Shown here piece after piece: positions 60,042-64,000 of a DNA stretch of 64,000 bases. The DNA comes from Takakia lepidozioides. Lineage: Eukaryota > Streptophyta > Takakiopsida > Takakiales > Takakiaceae. The stretch is taken from positions 95,770,756 to 95,834,755 of the forward strand of contig CM060731.1 in the NCBI GenBank assembly GCA_030704615.1, read 5' to 3'. The notes under the pieces were generated by a model, which was not told the origin of the DNA, ran no database searches, and worked only from the letters and a program-made list of their open reading frames with translations. Made by a program: the position numbers and the translations under genes. Positions within the stretch are counted from its first letter, which is position 1. Each line of letters opens with the position of its first letter.

Positions 60042-60236
60042 CAGTTCTATAATTTGAAAACTTGTATGACAGGTACACAAGTTCCATTTTAACCAAAATA
60101 GGAACTTCTGTACTAACAAATGTTATGTGTCATGTTTGGAATAATAAGAGTAGTAACAAGATATAATTACATGTCACATGCCATGAAAATGAACGGCACA
60201 CGTTAGAGGTTCTTTTTTTGTGCATTTCATGTGTCA
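60042..60236. other. Flank of the retrotransposon, no gene
   Basis: Contains CTGTACTAACAAATG followed by TGTGTCATGTTTGGA (60105-60142), also present just before the element at 47518-47560. The pre-insertion locus therefore had two copies of this motif about 140 bases apart. Nothing coding seen. Confidence 0.6.
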
Positions 60237-61356
60237 CTAAGAAGTTGAACTAGGGTCCTTCTTTAGCATAGCCCTAACCTCTAACTGGCTAAGGGAAGGT
60301 TGGTGGATCTCATAAGCCCCGGCGCATCCTAGATGCACGTTGTACATGAAGTACATGTGCTTACAAGGTAGATATGTTTGTTTTTTCTTCTTGACAGATA
60401 GCTCATCAAAGTCGGGACAATCACAAGATGGAAACTGACCAATGTATACATTGTAAACCAATCCTGCTCTGGTAGATCCCTCTGTTTGTAGCTGGTAAAT
60501 TCTCCCAAACCTGGCTGAGGCACGTTTCTGAATCCACGAACCTCAACAATAAGAGTCTCCGCTGACTCTTGGCGACTCAAGTGTTGAGGAGTCGGATCCC
60601 GACGCCGAATGCGCACCCCATAGCGTGTAGTGGGATACTTACCCACATGAAGGACAACACCTTGATGAATATGTTGTCCACTGCAAGTGGTCCCACAGGA
60701 AAGTTCGGATCAGGAACGTTGGGAGGATGGATTAGTCGAAAACCTGCAAGGGTCAAGTTGTCCAACTCTTCTTGTGTAAGGTTGGTTCCAACCTTCACAG
60801 GCCACACGTTAGGTATACCCAATTTCCCAAGCAATAGGATGGCACGGTCCCTCCAACACACGACAAACATCTGTGGGGCAAAACCAAAAAACTTTCAGTT
60901 TTGGTTATTTCATGTTCGGTGCTAGTAACTGCCAGTGAAGCAAGGTGCAGGACTTTCCTTTACCTTCCTGATGAGCGCTTTGCATTTATCTTTGGAAACT
61001 CCAACCAAGGCAGAACAACGAACCATGGAAGCAGGACCTGTCCGCTGAATCCTGAACAATGCATCGGAAAAGTCTTGTGTCTCTCTCACTGGATTTCCCC
61101 ATTGCATTGGCTGAGGAGGGATAGCCGACCGTGTCTCACAGAAAGTCGAAGAACCAGGAATGTCATGACTTGATTTGGAGTTGACAAACCTAGATGGCTG
61201 GTGTGGACTGGGCATCCCAGTGGCGCGCACTAGAACAGTCTTTACATTCATATCACACCTCCAAGATTCGTTTGGCCCACCATGCTCATCGCCTAACTTG
61301 CGTTTGACTGGAATAGTGCGATTGTCTCCCTCCAATTGAACCCCCCTTGTGTGCAT
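60237..61356 (-). pseudogene. SWIM zinc-finger region, probably transposase C-terminal part
   Basis: The minus strand carries a SWIM finger, GQFPSCDCPDFDELSVKKKK then YLPCKHMYFMYN (C-x-C ... C-x-H), near 60340-60450. Upstream pieces read IVEVRGFRNVPQPGLGEFTS (about 60530), WRDRAILLLGKLGIPNVWPV (about 60840) and SALVGVSKDKCKALIRKVKE (about 60990), in different frames. They may be exons or frameshifted parts of one gene. SWIM fingers commonly follow the DDE domain in Mutator-like transposases, which fits the transposase fragments further upstream on the same strand. Confidence 0.6.
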
Positions 61357-61414
61357 GGGTGTTCCAGGCTACTATGCCACGTACAACCTTACCCATTTTG
61401 TTGGGCTATTAGAT

Positions 61415-63010
61415 CTAGCTGCTTGACGCAAAATGAGCTCCTCTTTGTCGGGCCCCGTCCCCCATGTCTTTCGTGGGTGTTGCCTGTTTTTGTTTAAAAT
61501 GTTGTCTGCTGAAAAAGAGCTCGTGACATGTCATGCATGGTGGCCTCAATAGATCCACCTTCATTTTTTTCCCATTTGCCTGTTGTCTTGCCACCAAGAA
61601 GGAATGGACTGCCTCAGAAAATAGTGGTAGGCATAATGCATCTGCCTCCACATCCATGTCCTCTTATCCATTGGCCCCACATTCGATATCTGTAGTGCCA
61701 CCATGCAAGCATGAATCCAGTTTTGGCAGACTTTTTCTGGAATGCTCCTGAAGAGAGCACAAAGTTCCCAGACTTGCAATTGTAATTGTGGTTTTTGTAA
61801 GCATCCTCAAAGGTTCGCACTACTTTCCAGTCATAAACAGAGCGAGGTGCCTTTCAGGGACAAGTCCGACCCAAGATTATAGTCGTGGGTCTTCGGAGGC
61901 TTTCACGCCCAATGAATATAAACATGTTCTTTCTTTACCTTCCATTGGGACATTGGGATTAGATCCATAAACCCTCGAAGAGCAGCCAATTCGCTCCTGC
62001 TGCATCCGCCATGAAGCCAGCAAAATTTGGTTTGTTCAAGCCAGCAAGTTTTGCTTGTTCATTGATCATCTCCCAGAATAACACCTGAGCATCTGCATCC
62101 TCTGTTTTCATATCGCAAATGGCAATGGTCATCATTCGCTTGACATATGGTTCATAGACATGACACGCAAGAGTTGTCCAATCCTTGATGCGTTTGACAT
62201 GGTCAAATACTACCCAACTTGTGCGTACACCCCCTCATTCATGCGACGCACAAGATCAACACCACTGCGGGACCAGCAATAGACATCTTGAAAACATGGG
62301 GGAGATGAGAAGTATGCTGGCCTGGAAGGAGATTGCTGTGAATGAGAATGGTATGTACTCAGACGCTTCAACTCCAATATGGACATGATGGAATTGACAC
62401 GTGCAGATGCGACCTTGTTTTTCACATTGGGGCTACAAACATAGGCAAACTCTTCAAGAATATCTTCCAAAGCCTCTCCCTCAAGACGTACTGTCTCTGT
62501 GCCATCAGCCACAAGAACTCGATCAATCAAGAAGCTTGGGCCATGGGCCATTGACAAGGAAATAGCTCCCGGGTCGACCATGGCTTCATCTTAACGTGCT
62601 CTTGAATCATGTTTGATGCATTTTCCGCAGCCTCTCTATTCTCGCCCTTGGCACATGGATGGTTATGAAAACCCAACGTGAACTGCAACACGTGTATATG
62701 TTGGAAGGGAACTTGTGACATAGTACATTCTTGCCCCACAATGCGCCTCACAGAAAGGTCTTTCTTTGCAGAAACTACACTTGAACTGGTTGAATGGAAC
62801 TTGGGCTCCTGCAAAGAACACCTTGTCTGCATTGCCTTCCCAATAGCGGTCATTCCGTTCTCCTTCTTTCTTGAAGAAGGGGCAAGTGCTGCTTTGACAT
62901 ATGAGCTTTCCAACACAAAGAACCTTACTACATTTCACATGATCTGGAACACCAGACATATTGTAGGTATTGGTCTTTGCACCAATGATGACCATAAACT
63001 TGCGGTCCAT
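61415..63010 (-). pseudogene. Decayed Mutator-like (MULE) transposase
   Basis: Read from 63010 down: a Cys/His-rich N-terminal zinc region (VPDHVKCSKVLCVGKLICQS; CSFCKERPFCEAHCGARMYY), then VGFHNHPCAKGEN, typical of the His-rich end of MULE zinc domains. It is in two frames because of an extra T near 62670. FLIDRVLVADGTETVRLEGE follows after a second slip near 62550. The catalytic-looking part is at about 62240-61990: WVVFDHVKRIKDWTTLACHV, MMTIAICDMKTEDADAQVLF, FAGFMADAAGANW. ERTCLYSLG follows near 61930 and EDAYKNHNYNCKSGNFVL near 61800. At least three frame changes and a stop mean it is inactive as read. Confidence 0.6.
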
Positions 63011-64000
63011 GCCTTGGAGGGACTATGAACCACGGTCCGTATGTAGTTTGACCACGGGGGGGAGTTCGTGTATCACTTTCCATCAAAAGCTGAGGAAGAC
63101 ACCGAACACGATGCACTGAAATGTGACTATAGTCCAAGGTAGAAAGCTCTCCTTTTGATCCATTCCTCGAGCAGTGGCCAAGATACTCAAAATGGACAAC
63201 ACACCGGAAGGAAATGCAGATGTAGCCTCCCCTGCTAGTCGTGGAGATGAAGATAAACCCCTCGCAGATTCGCAACAATCAGACGTGGTGTTGTCCAATG
63301 GAGTTTTCCGAGGCTTCATGTCGTGAAGCAAGACCGTATGAGCAGATGAGGAAGGTTGAGATCCACAAAATACACTCTTAGAAACCTCAACACAATCCGA
63401 ATTATGAGACCCCAAGCTTGCCGAATTGCAACCTCCTCCTTCAATTTACAACTCCCATTTGTTGCTAGCTTGATCGTTCTTTCTTGCAATAGAAGTGTGC
63501 CTCTCATCATGTGACTGTGTATAGCTCGTACCTGTGACACGGTACTTGGAGAAAGTGTCTGGAAACAACTCCCATTGCTTTTGGCCGTCATTGAAAACTT
63601 GAAAGCAACACTATGGATGCATCATTCTCCATCATCCTCCAAAAAAACTGAAACCCGGAACAAGTTTGAATCTATTGCATAACCAAGGTTCTGGGATAAT
63701 GCACTTGTTTCCATTGCAAGGATAACGAACCACTTTGCATCAGGTGGACATGAAAGCAATGCATATTTGGGTGTAGACATTTGGCAATGCCTCAAAGTTG
63801 AGGAGAAGATGCAAAATGATGAAAGCGCACATCTTGCAAGACTTATGCAAATACATTAAATGGCTTACATTACTTATGTGTATCATCAATCCATAAGGTC
63901 CAAATTTTTTGAGGCATGTGCTCCATCCATATTATTCTCTGATAGAAACAACTAAATGGACTATCCCCTATTTTTAAGACGACGACGCCGTTGTTGAGAT
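63011..64000. other. Right edge, no gene recognised
   Basis: Neither strand gives a coherent coding stretch of more than about 110 codons or a known motif. It may contain the 5' part or flank of the minus-strand transposase. A short plus-strand frame at 63193-63339 has no homology I can name. Confidence 0.5.

Noticed and set aside
1-64000. tRNA or rRNA genes
   Set aside because: No cloverleaf-like or rRNA-like stretch was noticed; the tRNA-complementary words at 17086 and 48613 are retroelement primer-binding sites.

Overview
This window is nuclear DNA of a eukaryote, most likely a streptophyte and possibly a charophyte alga such as Chara. The evidence is spliced genes with GT-AG introns, a plant-type SUN protein, CACTA-transposase DUF4218/DUF4216 domains, a chromovirus with the initiator-Met tRNA primer site typical of plants, and Ty3 elements that encode a cytosine methyltransferase. 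The species is an inference. I see no bacterial operon, rRNA, tRNA or CRISPR array.

Layout. 0-2.4 kb: minus-strand SUN-domain nuclear-envelope gene, 3' end outside the window. 2.4-5.5 kb: nothing recognised. 5.5-7.3 kb: decayed CACTA transposase. 7.3-9.6 kb: dispersed repeats around a helicase exon. 9.7-14.0 kb: 5'-truncated, minus-strand copy (copy 2) of a Ty3 element. 14.5-16.2 kb: two divergent paralogous genes of unknown function. 16.35-27.3 kb: a chromovirus broken at 20.1-24.8 kb by a minus-strand gene with a ParB-like domain and a DNA N4/N6-methyltransferase-like domain. 27.35-28.6 kb: SET-domain gene. 28.7-39.7 kb: copy 1 of the Ty3 element seen at 9.7-14 kb, with order gag, zinc knuckles, protease, C5 cytosine methyltransferase, RT, RNase H, integrase, PHD finger. 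40.1-42.9 kb: satellites built from a GGCGCC-centred palindrome. 43.1-47.6 kb: second ParB-like gene, plus strand, lacking the methyltransferase half. 47.6-60.0 kb: young 12.4-kb Athila/Tat-like LTR retrotransposon with a CCAAG target duplication and unusual extra ORFs. 60.2-63.0 kb: decayed minus-strand transposase with a SWIM zinc finger.

Two systems stand out. (1) The Ty3 family carries its own 5-methylcytosine methyltransferase and PHD finger. Both copies keep a UAG stop followed by CAA CCA between the methyltransferase and RT parts, which fits the CARYYA readthrough context. (2) The ParB/methyltransferase gene occurs in two diverged copies with identical intron positions. Its introns carry short GGYRCC-centred palindromes; in one copy the equivalent intron has expanded into a roughly 95-bp satellite resembling the nearby 40-kb array. 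Chromatin-related domains (C5-MTase, N4/N6-MTase-like, PHD, chromodomain, SET) are therefore concentrated on or beside mobile DNA here. Many of these genes have frameshifts or stops, so current activity is doubtful for most; the 47.6-60.0 kb element looks youngest.
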